Notes under the pieces: generated by a model
Seen by the model: only the letters and a program-made list of their open reading frames with translations
What the model was told of the DNA's origin: nothing
Databases searched by the model: none
Position numbers and translations under genes: made by a program
Shown here: positions 8,740 to 17,560 of the stretch, piece after piece
Layout: the number at the start of each line of letters is the position of its first letter
How positions within the stretch are numbered: the stretch's first letter is position 1
Assembly (NCBI GenBank): GCA_020633335.1
Contig: JACKDU010000001.1
Coordinates: 1,054,001 to 1,118,000, forward strand
Direction of reading: 5' to 3'
Length of the DNA: 64,000 nucleotides
Source: Myxococcales bacterium
GTDB taxonomy: Bacteria > Myxococcota_A > Polyangia > Nannocystales > Nannocystaceae

Positions 8740-10170
8740 ATGCGCACCTCGACCATCGCCACGCCGACCCTCCTCCTCTCGCTCTCGCTCTTCGCCGCGG
8801 GCTGCCCGGCGAGCGAGCCCGACACCGCGAGTGAGAGCGCCGGGACCGACACCTCGACGAGCGGCGACGGCGGCTCGACCGGCGAGGCGACCACCAGCGG
8901 CGCGAGCACGAGCACCAGCGGCGACGTCGAGAGCACGGGCGCGGCGACCACGAGCGCGAGCGGCGGGGTCACCGACTCGGACACCGAGGGGGCCCCGGTC
9001 TGCGGCGACGGCGTCGTCGAGGGCAGCGAGCTCTGCGACGACGGCAACGCCGACAACAGCGACGCTTGCCTCGACACCTGCGTGCCGGCGTCGTGCGGCG
9101 ACGGCTTCGTCCACGAGGGGGTCGAGGGCTGCGACGACGGCAACAAGCAGAACGGCGACGGCTGCCTCGACACCTGCGTGCCGGCGTCGTGCGGCGACGG
9201 CTTCGTCCAGAAGGACGTCGAGGCCTGCGACGACGGCAACAAGCAGAACGGCGATGGTTGCCTCGACACCTGCGCGCCGGCGTCGTGCGGCGACGGCTTC
9301 GTCTGGGAGGGGGTCGAGGGCTGCGACGACGGCAACCAGGTCAACGACGACGGCTGCACCGACGCCTGCGCGCCCGCGACCTGCGGCGACGGCATCGTCC
9401 AGGAGGGCCTCGGCGAGGCCTGCGACGACGGCAACGACGACAACACGGACGGCTGCCTCGACACCTGCCAGGTGGCGTCGTGCGGCGACGGCTACATCCA
9501 GGCGGGGGTCGAGGAGTGCGACGACGGCGGGATGAACAACGACGAGAGCGGCCCGTGCAAGACCGACTGCACCGGCTGCCCCTGCCAGGGCGACGACGTG
9601 ATGGGGATGACCTGCGCGGATCTCGACGGCTACTCCTGCGGGGTGCTCGCGTGCGCGGGCTGCGAGTACAACACCGACGGCTGCTACGACGTGAAGCCGC
9701 CCGAGCTCAACGGGGAGGTCGGCCCCGACCTCTCGAGCGACGGCTGCTGGCTCCAATGCGAGGGCTACCTCGACGTGAACGGCGGCGACGACATCCCCAA
9801 GGCCTGGGCCGACGACTGCATGGGCGCCGACTTCAGCCGGGTGCGGGTCGCCTGCGGCGAGAGCGTCGACTCCTACCGCTTCATCACCGTCGAGAAGAAC
9901 GTCTTCAAGGACCTCCTCAGCGGCTACCCCGAGACCGGGCTGATCTCGGAGGCGAAGGATCAGGACGGCGTCGCCTTCAACGTGAGCGACCAGATCTACG
10001 CCGAGAAGAACGACCCCCAGAGCGGCCGGAGCTGGTGGGGCGGCGGCAACGGGTGCGGCGAGAGCAACACCAACCTGACGATCAACAACGTCTGCACCTA
10101 CGAGGCCTCGAACTGCTTCGGCCAGAAGCTCGGCGGCAGCCGCTACCTCTGGGTCTACGTCGCGCCCTGA
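8740..10170 (+). CDS. Lipoprotein with six CGDG (DUF4215-type) cysteine-rich repeats
   Basis: A 476-residue secreted lipoprotein. The signal peptide ends LFAAGC with the lipidated Cys at 22. It is followed by a Ser/Thr/Gly-rich linker (about 25-85). Six repeats of CGDGxxxEGxExCDDGNxxNxDGCxxxC begin at residues 88 through 248. This is the DUF4215 'myxococcus cysteine-rich' repeat, thought to be disulfide-stabilised and surface-exposed. The C-terminal 190 residues (about 285-476) form a separate domain with its own cysteines, ending YLWVYVAP, which I do not recognise. ATG 8740 puts the signal peptide at the N-terminus; no clear Shine-Dalgarno is seen. The gene stands alone. Confidence 0.85.
   Translation: MRTSTIATPTLLLSLSLFAAGCPASEPDTASESAGTDTSTSGDGGSTGEATTSGASTSTSGDVESTGAATTSASGGVTDSDTEGAPVCGDGVVEGSELCDDGNADNSDACLDTCVPASCGDGFVHEGVEGCDDGNKQNGDGCLDTCVPASCGDGFVQKDVEACDDGNKQNGDGCLDTCAPASCGDGFVWEGVEGCDDGNQVNDDGCTDACAPATCGDGIVQEGLGEACDDGNDDNTDGCLDTCQVASCGDGYIQAGVEECDDGGMNNDESGPCKTDCTGCPCQGDDVMGMTCADLDGYSCGVLACAGCEYNTDGCYDVKPPELNGEVGPDLSSDGCWLQCEGYLDVNGGDDIPKAWADDCMGADFSRVRVACGESVDSYRFITVEKNVFKDLLSGYPETGLISEAKDQDGVAFNVSDQIYAEKNDPQSGRSWWGGGNGCGESNTNLTINNVCTYEASNCFGQKLGGSRYLWVYVAP
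9070..9357 (+). repeat. 96-bp tandem repeat inside the CGDG lipoprotein gene
   Basis: Near-identical 96-bp units begin at 9070, 9166 and 9262, each starting CTCGACACCTGC. They encode three of the CGDG repeats. The high nucleotide identity between units, beyond what the protein motif needs, suggests recent duplication and possible copy-number change by recombination. Confidence 0.75.
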
Positions 10171-10228
10171 GCGATCGCGGCGGCTGGCTGGCCGGCGGAC
10201 GCGGGTCGCGAGGGCAGCGGGCGTGTGC

Positions 10229-10234
10229 TAGGGT
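10229..10234 (+). promoter_or_regulatory. Putative -10 box (TAGGGT), near-leaderless transcript
   Basis: GC-TAGGGT ends ten bases before ATG 10245. A start site about seven bases downstream of the box would leave a leader of only a few bases. No separate Shine-Dalgarno is present, consistent with leaderless initiation. Confidence 0.35.
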
Positions 10235-10244
10235 GGCGATTTCC

Positions 10245-11285
10245 ATGTCCACGCGCGCCTCGCTCTCGCCCTCGCTCTCGCTCGCTCCGCTCCTCCTCGC
10301 CGGCCTCCTCCTCGCCGGCTGCAGCGGCGGGGGCGGGACCAGCGAGGCGAGCGCCAGCGAGGGGACGGACGCGAGCACGGCGACGAGCACGGGCACCAGC
10401 GCGAGCGTCAGCGGCTCCTCGACCAGCGCGGCCGCGACCTCGTCGACCACCGACGCGAGCGGCTCCCAGTCGCCGACGATCGACGACCAGGGCTGCCTCG
10501 AGGAGTGCGGCGCCGTCGAGCTCTGCGTCGAGGGCGAGTGCGCCGCGCAGTGCCTCGAGGCCGACCTCTTCGGCGAGAGCGCGGTCTATGCCCTGAATTG
10601 CAGCGGGGTCGGCGGCTGCTACGCCTACGAGGCCTGCGAGGGCGGCTGCGAGGTGGTCGATGGGCTCGCGACCTGCAAGGCCGCCGCCGCCTGCGACCCC
10701 GTCGATCCGCCGCCCTGTGCGGTCGACGCCTGCGTCCAGAGCTGGTCCTACGCGTGCCCGGATTGCGGCGTCGAGTTCGACGCGGGGCGCTGCTTCGCGA
10801 TCTCCGAGGGCTGCGCCTACCCCGGCCTCGCCTGCGCCCTCCCGAAGCCGTGCCCGCGGGTCTGGGCCCACTCGCTCGACTTCGGGACCCTCGACATCTT
10901 CGAGAGCGAGGACGCGGCGATCTGCGTCCTCGATGGCCTCCGGAGCGGGGCCGCGGCCGCCTACGAGATCCTCTGGGGCGAGATGAGCGACGAGGGGGTC
11001 ACGGTCCTCGAGGCCTTGGTCGACGGCCAGGGGGGCGCGACGATCCAGTGGTACGTCGACTGCCAGGGCTGCCCGGAGTCGGGTCGCGTCGGCCGCTCGG
11101 GTCGCCTCGCGCTCCAGCCCCAGGCCTACTTCGACGCCTGCCTCAACGCCCCGACCACCGCGTCGCTCATCGATTGCATCTACGGCTTCACCGAGTACGT
11201 CGAGGGCGCGGGTCCGGCCGACGACTACACGCCGCCGTGGACCACCGGCGAGTGCTCGGCGCTCGAGTTCGCCTGCCCGGGGTAG
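10245..11285 (+). CDS. Cysteine-rich secreted lipoprotein of unknown function
   Basis: A 346-residue protein with a lipoprotein signal (LLLAGLLLAGC, Cys 26) and a Ser/Thr/Ala-rich linker to about residue 80. A Cys-rich module follows (GCLEECGAVELCVEGECAAQC, then GVGGCYAYEACEGGCEVV). The C-terminal 150 residues contain no recognisable domain but have regular strand-like segments (TVLEALVDGQGGATIQWYVD). It is presumably anchored in the outer membrane or exposed on the surface. It is co-oriented with the preceding lipoprotein but has its own promoter-like box, so it is probably transcribed separately. Confidence 0.75.
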   Translation: MSTRASLSPSLSLAPLLLAGLLLAGCSGGGGTSEASASEGTDASTATSTGTSASVSGSSTSAAATSSTTDASGSQSPTIDDQGCLEECGAVELCVEGECAAQCLEADLFGESAVYALNCSGVGGCYAYEACEGGCEVVDGLATCKAAAACDPVDPPPCAVDACVQSWSYACPDCGVEFDAGRCFAISEGCAYPGLACALPKPCPRVWAHSLDFGTLDIFESEDAAICVLDGLRSGAAAAYEILWGEMSDEGVTVLEALVDGQGGATIQWYVDCQGCPESGRVGRSGRLALQPQAYFDACLNAPTTASLIDCIYGFTEYVEGAGPADDYTPPWTTGECSALEFACPG

Positions 11286-11404
11286 GGGCGCGACACCCCA
11301 GGGCGCGGAGGGCGGGCCTCGGCGAGGACTTTGTGCTTCGCCGCCCGCCCGGCCGCTCCCCCTGGTATGGTCGCGCCGCCATCACGGCCACGAGGAGGAG
11401 CGAC

Positions 11405-12424
11405 ATGAAGTATCGATTCTTGGGCAACACCGGGCTCCGCGTCTCCGAGCTCTGCTTCGGGTGCATGACCTTCGGCCAGGGCTTCTTCGGGATCGGCGAG
11501 GTCGCGGAGGACGGCGCGGCCGCGCTGGTGAAGACCGCCCTCGACGGCGGCATCAACTTCTTCGACACCGCCGACATCTACAGCCGCGGCGAGTCCGAGA
11601 CGCTCCTCGGCGCCGCGCTCCAGCGGCTCGGCATCGGCCGCGACTCCGTCGTCATCGCGACCAAGGTCCGCGGGCCGATGAGCGACGCCGCCGGCAAGGG
11701 GCTCGGCGACGTGAACAACGTCGGGCTCTCGCGCAAGCACATCGTCGCCGGGTGCGAGGCGAGCCTGCGCCGCCTCGGCACCGACCACATCGACCTCTAT
11801 CAGATCCACGGGCCCGACGACCGGACGCCGATCGAGGAGACGATGCGCGCCCTCGAGGACCTCGTGCGCGCGGGCAAGGTCCGCTACGTCGGCGCCTCGA
11901 ACCTCGCGAGCTGGCAGGTCGTCAAGGCCAACGCCGTCGCCGGGGCCGGCGCCCGCTTCGTCTCGCTGCAGGCGTACTACTCGCTCCTCGGCCGCGAGCT
12001 CGAGCTCGATCTGATCCCGATGTGCGAGGACCAGGGCGTCGGCATCATGGTCTGGTCGCCGCTCGCTGGCGGCTTCATCACCGGCAAGTTCCGGCGCGGG
12101 CAGGAGGCCCCCCAGGGCTCGCGGCGGACGAACTTCGACTTCCCGCCGGTCGACAAGGAGAAGGGCTACGACCTCGTCGACAAGCTCGACGCGATCGCCG
12201 CGGCCAAGGGCTCGACGATCCCCCGCCTCGCGCTCGCCTGGGTGCTCGCGCAGCGGGGCATCACCTCGGTGATCACCGGCGCGAAGCGGGTCGAGCAGCT
12301 CCGGGACAACCTCGCCGCGGCCGACGAGACCTGGAGCGCGGAGGAGCTCGCCGAGGTCGACGCCCTCACCGCGCCGCCGCGCCTCTATCCCTACTGGATG
12401 CTGGCGAACTTCAAGCGGAGCTGA
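11405..12424 (+). CDS. Aldo/keto reductase
   Basis: A 339-residue NADPH-dependent oxidoreductase of the AKR superfamily, TIM-barrel type, cytosolic. It opens MKYRFLGNTGLRVSELCFG, typical of the YhdN/AKR11-12 type. The catalytic tetrad is Asp54 and Tyr59 (FFDTADIY), Lys87 (IATK) and His135 (QIH). The C-terminal NADP-binding stretch SVITGAKRVEQLRDNL is intact. ATG 11405 has AGGAGGAG upstream. A TATGGT box at 11366-11371 may be its promoter. Substrate is unknown. A 16-bp palindrome overlaps the stop. It is not closely similar to the second AKR at 22.4 kb. Confidence 0.9.
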   Translation: MKYRFLGNTGLRVSELCFGCMTFGQGFFGIGEVAEDGAAALVKTALDGGINFFDTADIYSRGESETLLGAALQRLGIGRDSVVIATKVRGPMSDAAGKGLGDVNNVGLSRKHIVAGCEASLRRLGTDHIDLYQIHGPDDRTPIEETMRALEDLVRAGKVRYVGASNLASWQVVKANAVAGAGARFVSLQAYYSLLGRELELDLIPMCEDQGVGIMVWSPLAGGFITGKFRRGQEAPQGSRRTNFDFPPVDKEKGYDLVDKLDAIAAAKGSTIPRLALAWVLAQRGITSVITGAKRVEQLRDNLAAADETWSAEELAEVDALTAPPRLYPYWMLANFKRS

Positions 12425-12436
12425 GGCGCGCCTCAG
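12421..12436. terminator. Perfect 16-bp palindrome at the AKR stop
   Basis: CTGAGGCGCGCCTCAG is a perfect inverted repeat overlapping the AKR stop codon (TGA 12422-12424). It could form a short hairpin or bind a dimeric protein. No U tract follows, so termination is tentative. Confidence 0.35.
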
Positions 12437-12648
12437 CGCCGCGAGGCGGTCGATCGAGGGCGCGAGCGCCATGGAACCGCGCCTGGCCTCGACGCGTCGA
12501 CGCTCAGGGCGTCTGGACCGCCCCGCGCTCTCTCTGGCGATCTTCGCCCGGTGCCCGCCGTCGTGGTCCTCCACCTGCGAGCGCGGCGGCGAGCGCCCTC
12601 GCCGCCCGGGCGATTGAGGTGCACGTCGCTTCGTCGCATAGTGCTGCA

Positions 12649-14709
12649 GTGTTGAGGATCGCGGTCGGTCAAGCCGAGGGGGTGGCGCTCGCGGACGCGC
12701 TCGCGCGGGTCACAGAGGTCTGCCGCGAGCGCCTCCAGGGCGGCGATCCCCAGGTCGGCGTGATCACGGTCAGCGGCGAGTACGACCTCGACGCGGCGAT
12801 CGCCGGGATCCGCGAGGCCTTCCCGGGGATCCGCCTGGTCGGCGGGACCTCGGCCGGCGACCTCAGCTCGGACCTCGGCTTCTCCGAGGACTCGCTCGCC
12901 CTCACGGTCCTCTCCAGCGATCGCCTGCGCTTCGGCGTCGGCGTCGGCCGGGGGGTGATCGCCGATCCCGAGGCCGCGGTCGCCGAGGCGCTCGCCGGGG
13001 CCCGGGCCGAGCTCGCGGGCGAGCCCGAGGCGATGATCCTCGCATGGCTCGACGGGACCGTCGGGGTCGCGCCGACGGTGGTCGAGCACCTCAACGCCCA
13101 GCGGGCGCCCGGGGCCGCGATCTTCGGCGGCACCCTGGCGTTCCCCTGGGGCGGGGTCCAGCGGGTCCGCGAGATCGCCGATCGGGCGGCGCTCGGCGAC
13201 GCGCTCGTCCTCCTCCTGATCGCCGGGCCGCTGGTCCACGCCGCCCGGGTGAGCAACGCCTGGCGGCCGGTGGGGCCCCGCCAGCGGGTGCGCTCGCAGG
13301 GGGCGACGGTCGCCCGGATCGGCGAGCGCACGGCCCTCGACTTCCACCGCCACTACCTCGGCGATCACCTCGAGCCCGCCTTCGAATTCCCGCTCGCGGT
13401 CTTCGACGGCGCCAGCGATCGCTTCTACCTCCGGGTGCCGCGGAGCTTCCACGCCGAGAGCGGTGAGGTCTCCTACTCGGCGGCGGTCCCCGACGGCGCC
13501 GAGGTCCAGCTCTGCGAGTACGTCCGCCCCGAGGTGATCGACGACACCGCGTCGACGGTCGCGGCCGCCCGCGACGACCTCGAGGCGGGCGCCGCGGGGG
13601 CGCTGGTCTTCTCCTGCGCGGTCCGCAAGCAGGTGCTCGGCACCCGGATCTCGGCCGAGTGTCAGATCCTCCGCGAGCAGCTCCCGCGGGTCCCCTTCGC
13701 CGGCTTCTACGCCTACGGCGAGATCGCCCCGCTGGTCGCCGGCGGGCCGGCCTTCTACCACAACGCGACGATGATCACCCTCCTCCTCGGCGAGCGCCCG
13801 GACGCCGAGGAGGCGGAGGCGGCGGCGGAGGCCGCGGAGCCGCTCGTTGACGCTGCGACGCCCCGGCCGGCGCCGACGCTCGCGAGCGACGCGCTCGCGC
13901 GCAAGCTCGCGCGCTCGGAGAGCTACCGCGCCCGCCTTGAGGAGACCCGCGAGCTCCAGATGGCGATGCTGCGGACGATCAGCGCCGAGATCGACGCCGC
14001 CCGCCGGCAGATCGCCGCCCAGAACGCCGAGCTCCGGCGCCTCAACGAGGAGCTCGCGCGCGAGCAACGGAAGTCCGAGGAGCTCCTCCTCAACATCCTC
14101 CCGCGCGAGGTCGCCGACGAGCTCCGGCGCACCGGCCGGGTCGAGCCGGTCTATTACGACGCGGTCTCCGTCCTCTTCACCGACTTCGCCGGCTTCACCC
14201 GGATCGCCCGGACGATGTCGCCGGCCGAGCTCCTCGCCGAGCTCGACTTCTACTTCTCGGCCTTCGACGCGATCATCGATCGCCACGGCCTCGAGAAGCT
14301 CAAGACGATCGGCGACGCGTACATGTGCGCGGGCGGGATCCCGGCGCCCTGCGAGGGCCACGCGATCCGGGCGGTCGAGGCGGCCTGGGAGATGCAGGCC
14401 TTCATGGCCGAGGTCGCGGCCGCGCGGGCGGCGAGCGGGCGGGCGGCGTGGGAGCTGCGGATCGGCGTCCACACCGGGCCGCTCATGGCCGGGGTGATCG
14501 GCCAGAAGAAGTTCGCCTACGACATCTGGGGCGACACCGTGAACATCGCCTCGCGCCTCGAGTCGACCGGCGCGCCCGGGCGGATCAACATCTCGGCGGC
14601 GACCCACGCGGAGGTCCGCGGGGCCTTCGAATGCGAGCACCGCGGGCGCCTCGCGGCCAAGAACGCCGGCGAGATCGACATGTACTTCGTGGTCGCGCCG
14701 CGCCGGTGA
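12649..14709 (+). CDS. FIST-sensor class III adenylate cyclase
   Basis: A 686-residue protein. Residues 1 to about 385 form FIST_N and FIST_C sensory domains (GVITVSGEYDLDAAIAG, LVGGTSAGDLSSDLGF, VPFAGFYAYGEIAPL), thought to bind small ligands such as amino acids. A helical linker (about 425-490) leads to a cyclase homology domain: metal Asp512 (LFTDFAGFT) and Asp556 (TIGDAYM), purine-selecting Lys550 and Asp625 (YDIWGD), and transition-state Asn632 and Arg636. All catalytic residues for cAMP synthesis are present. There is no membrane segment. Start choice is uncertain: GTG 12649 is used, with GTG 12619 and TTG 12652 possible. It probably converts an intracellular metabolite signal into cAMP. 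Confidence 0.88.
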   Translation: MLRIAVGQAEGVALADALARVTEVCRERLQGGDPQVGVITVSGEYDLDAAIAGIREAFPGIRLVGGTSAGDLSSDLGFSEDSLALTVLSSDRLRFGVGVGRGVIADPEAAVAEALAGARAELAGEPEAMILAWLDGTVGVAPTVVEHLNAQRAPGAAIFGGTLAFPWGGVQRVREIADRAALGDALVLLLIAGPLVHAARVSNAWRPVGPRQRVRSQGATVARIGERTALDFHRHYLGDHLEPAFEFPLAVFDGASDRFYLRVPRSFHAESGEVSYSAAVPDGAEVQLCEYVRPEVIDDTASTVAAARDDLEAGAAGALVFSCAVRKQVLGTRISAECQILREQLPRVPFAGFYAYGEIAPLVAGGPAFYHNATMITLLLGERPDAEEAEAAAEAAEPLVDAATPRPAPTLASDALARKLARSESYRARLEETRELQMAMLRTISAEIDAARRQIAAQNAELRRLNEELAREQRKSEELLLNILPREVADELRRTGRVEPVYYDAVSVLFTDFAGFTRIARTMSPAELLAELDFYFSAFDAIIDRHGLEKLKTIGDAYMCAGGIPAPCEGHAIRAVEAAWEMQAFMAEVAAARAASGRAAWELRIGVHTGPLMAGVIGQKKFAYDIWGDTVNIASRLESTGAPGRINISAATHAEVRGAFECEHRGRLAAKNAGEIDMYFVVAPRR

Positions 14710-14712
14710 TGA

Positions 14713-14730
14713 GGCCTCGTCTACGAGGCC
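14713..14730. terminator. Bidirectional hairpin between convergent genes
   Basis: GGCCTCGT (14713-14720) and ACGAGGCC (14723-14730) are perfect inverted arms separated by two bases. The element lies between the cyclase stop (14709) and the opposing kinase stop (14721-14723), the expected place for a shared terminator. No U-run is present. Confidence 0.45.
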
Positions 14731-16121
14731 GATTGCGCGGCCTCGTCCTCGACCTCCGGGTCGGGTCGACGCGTCGAGCCGCCGCTCGCCCGCGCGGCGC
14801 CGAGGCGGACGCGGGCCTCGCAGCCGCGCTCGCCGTCGCCGCGGTTGACCAGCTCGAGCGCGCCGCCGTGGGCCTCGGCGATCTGGCGGGCGAGGACGAG
14901 GCCGATCCCGGTGCCCTCCGCCTTGGTCGTGAAGAAGGGGACGAAGAGGTTGGCGGTGTCGGCGAGGCCCGGGCCCTCGTCGATCACCGTGAGCTCGAGC
15001 GCGGCGGCCCGGGCCCGCCAGGTGATGACGACCCCGCCCTCGCCGGCGAGGAGGGCCGCGTCGGCGGCGTTGCGGACCAGGTTGATCAGGAGCTGATCGA
15101 GCTGATCGCCGTCGCCCTGGAGGGTGAGCGCGGGCCCGGGGATCACCGTCACCGGCACCCGCCGCTCGAGCGCGGCGACCCGCGCGGACCAGGCGCTGAC
15201 GTCGACCGGGCCGAAGCGCGGCGGCGGCAGGCGGGCGAGGCGGGCGTAGGCGGCGAGGAAGCGGCTGAGGCCGGCGGAGCGCCGGGTGATCACCTCGAGG
15301 CCGTCGACGAGATCCTCGTCGAGGTCCGGCGCCCGCTCGGCCGGCGGTCGGCCGACGAGCTCGCGGAGGTGCTCGGCGATCGACTGGATCGGCGCCAGCG
15401 AGTTGTTGATCTCGTGGCCGAGCACCCGCACGAGGCGCTGCCAGGCCTGCCGCTCCTCCTCCCGCAGGGCCCGGCGGAGGTCGGTGAGGACGACCAGGGT
15501 GTGGGGGAGCCCGCGCTGGCGGAAGTGGCCGCGGCGGAGCTCCCAGGGCCCCGGGCCGCCCGGGAAGACGGTCAGCAGGGTCCGCGGGGCGTCGCCCTCG
15601 AGGCAGGGCGCGAGGCCGAGCGAGGCCGCGTCGCGGCCGAGGAGCCCGCTGGCCCCGCCGAGGAGGCGGGTCGCCGCGTGGTTGGCGAGGCGGAGGATCC
15701 CCTGCGCGTCGAAGGCGAGGACCGCGACGTCGATCTCCTCCATCACCTTGCGGAGGAGCGCGTCGGCTTCGAAGGCGCCGAGCCGCTGCTCGCGGAGGGT
15801 GTCGGCGAGCCCGTTGATCTCGCGGAGCACGCCCGCGAGCGCGTCGTCGTCGCCCTCCGGGACGCGGGCGCGGAGCGAGAAGTCCTCCTCGCGGAGGGCG
15901 GCGAGGAGGGCCGAGACCGTGTGCAGCGAGCGGGTCAAGCGGGCGTGGAGCGCCGCCGCGCCGCCGAGCCAGGCGACCACCGCGATCGCGCCGAGGGTCC
16001 AGCGCGCCTTGGCGCTGTGATCGTCGAGGAGGAGGAGCGCGAGGGCGATGATCAGCGCGGGCGCCCCGGCCGCGAGGGCGAGGAGCACCACCCGCACCTC
16101 GTGGCGATCACGCCACCTCAT
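14721..16121 (-). CDS. NtrY-type sensor histidine kinase
   Basis: A 466-residue membrane kinase. Two N-terminal membrane helices (about 11-32 and 41-58) flank a very short periplasmic loop. They are followed by a HAMP-like segment (LHARLTRSLHTVSALLAALREEDF) and a PAS-like domain (about 115-220, EIDVAVLAFDAQGILRLANH). The catalytic core follows: H-box LGHEINNSL with phospho-acceptor His236, N-box LINLVRNAADAAL, and G boxes DEGPGL and GTGIGLVLARQI. The short loop suggests it senses the membrane or cytoplasm. It is last in the operon, and its ATG overlaps the stop of the NtrC-like regulator (ATGA), its likely partner. Confidence 0.9.
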   Translation of the reverse strand: MRWRDRHEVRVVLLALAAGAPALIIALALLLLDDHSAKARWTLGAIAVVAWLGGAAALHARLTRSLHTVSALLAALREEDFSLRARVPEGDDDALAGVLREINGLADTLREQRLGAFEADALLRKVMEEIDVAVLAFDAQGILRLANHAATRLLGGASGLLGRDAASLGLAPCLEGDAPRTLLTVFPGGPGPWELRRGHFRQRGLPHTLVVLTDLRRALREEERQAWQRLVRVLGHEINNSLAPIQSIAEHLRELVGRPPAERAPDLDEDLVDGLEVITRRSAGLSRFLAAYARLARLPPPRFGPVDVSAWSARVAALERRVPVTVIPGPALTLQGDGDQLDQLLINLVRNAADAALLAGEGGVVITWRARAAALELTVIDEGPGLADTANLFVPFFTTKAEGTGIGLVLARQIAEAHGGALELVNRGDGERGCEARVRLGAARASGGSTRRPDPEVEDEAAQSAS

Positions 16122-17503
16122 GGCTCGATCCCGTGGCGGGCCAGCCGGCGGTAGAGCGCGCTCCGCGAGAGGCCGAGGCGCTGAGCGGCCTCGCTGACGT
16201 TGTTGTTGGCGCGGGCGAGCGCCCGCACGATCAGGTAGCGCTCGGCCTCGTCGAGGGTCATCTCGTCGATCGCCGCCGCCCTCTCGCCGCCGCCGCCGCC
16301 CGGGCGCAGCACCAGGTCCTCCTCGCGGATCGCCGGGCCGACGGCGAGGAGGAGCGCGCGCTCGACCACGTGCTCGAGCTCGCGGACGTTGCCGGGCCAG
16401 CGGTGCTCGAGGAGCGCCTTCTCGGCCGCCGGCGTGAAGCCGACGACGGCCCCGCCGTAGCGCGGGGATCGGGTCCGCAGGAAGTGCTCGGCCAGCCGGA
16501 GGATGTCGTCGCGGCGCTCGCGGAGCGGCGGCAGGTGGATCTCGACGGTGTTGAGGCGGTAGAGCAGGTCCTCGCGGAAGCCGCCGCCGGCGGTCAGCTG
16601 CGCGAGCGGGGCGTTGGTCGCCGAGAGCACGCGGACGTCGACGCGGCGCACCTTCGACGAGCCGACCCGCTGGAGCTCGCCGGTCTGGAGCACCCGCAGG
16701 AGCCGGGCCTGCTGGGCCGCCGGCATGTTGGCGATCTCGTCGAGGAAGAGGGTGCCGCCGTCGGCGAGCTCGAAGCAGCCGAGGCGATCGGCGCGGGCGT
16801 CGGTGAAGGCGCCCTTGACGTGGCCGAAGAGCTCGCTCTCCATCACCCCCTCGCTGAGCGCGCCGGCGTTGACGGCGATGAAGGAGCGGTCGGCGCGGAG
16901 CGAGCGCGCGTGCAGCCAGCGGGCGATCACCTCCTTGCCGGTCCCGTGCTCGCCGGTGATCAGCACGCTCGCGTCGGCGGGGGCGACCCGCTCGAGGATC
17001 CGCAGCACCTGCTCCATCGCCCGCGAGCCGGCGATCAGCGGCGGGAGCTCGCCGCCGCCGGCGAGGCGCTCGTTCTCCTCGGCCAGCCGGCCGCTCCGCC
17101 GCTGCGCCCGCGCGAGCTCGATCTGGGCGCGGAGCGTCGCCAGGAGCCGCGCGTTGTCCCAGGGCTTCTGGATGTAGTCGCGGGCGCCGCGGCGCATCGC
17201 CTCGACCGCCCCGTCGACGCTGCTCCAGGCGGTCATCACCAGCACCGGCAGGGTCGCGTCGAGGGCCGCGAGCTGGGCGAGGAGGTCGAGGCCCTCGCGG
17301 CCGGAGGTCGTGTCGCGGGCGTAGTTGAGGTCGATCAGGATCGCGTCGAAGTCGTGGAGCTCGACCGCCGCCAGGATCTCCGCGGGCGAGCGGGCCTGGT
17401 GGAGCTGGTAGCCCTGGCCCTTGAGGAGGAGGCGGAGGGCCGCGAGCACGTCCGCCTGGTCGTCGGCGACGAGCACCCTCGCTGCTGGGATCGGACGGCT
17501 CAT
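16118..17503 (-). CDS. NtrC-type sigma-54-dependent response regulator
   Basis: A 461-residue transcription activator. The receiver domain (about 9-125) has acidic pair Asp14/Asp15, phospho-acceptor Asp58 (ILIDLN) and the conserved Lys in YIQKPW. The central AAA+ domain has Walker A GEHGTGKE and Walker B GGTLFLDEIAN. Its sigma-54-contacting loop reads GAFTDA rather than the canonical GAFTGA. The C-terminal Fis-type helix-turn-helix reads NNVSEAAQRLGLSRSALYRRL. It sits between the ABC permease and the kinase and probably controls the efflux operon. A TATAGT box at 17525-17530 gives it its own possible promoter. Confidence 0.9.
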   Translation of the reverse strand: MSRPIPAARVLVADDQADVLAALRLLLKGQGYQLHQARSPAEILAAVELHDFDAILIDLNYARDTTSGREGLDLLAQLAALDATLPVLVMTAWSSVDGAVEAMRRGARDYIQKPWDNARLLATLRAQIELARAQRRSGRLAEENERLAGGGELPPLIAGSRAMEQVLRILERVAPADASVLITGEHGTGKEVIARWLHARSLRADRSFIAVNAGALSEGVMESELFGHVKGAFTDARADRLGCFELADGGTLFLDEIANMPAAQQARLLRVLQTGELQRVGSSKVRRVDVRVLSATNAPLAQLTAGGGFREDLLYRLNTVEIHLPPLRERRDDILRLAEHFLRTRSPRYGGAVVGFTPAAEKALLEHRWPGNVRELEHVVERALLLAVGPAIREEDLVLRPGGGGGERAAAIDEMTLDEAERYLIVRALARANNNVSEAAQRLGLSRSALYRRLARHGIEP

Positions 17504-17524
17504 CTCTCGCGGGTTCGTCTCGGG

Positions 17525-17530
17525 ACTATA
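17525..17530 (-). promoter_or_regulatory. Putative -10 box for the regulator-kinase pair
   Basis: Minus-strand TATAGT lies 21 bases upstream of ATG 17503, between the permease stop and the regulator start. It could give the two-component genes expression independent of the ABC operon. Confidence 0.35.
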
Positions 17531-17560
17531 CGGCACCCGCTGGCGGGCGGGCACGGGGGG

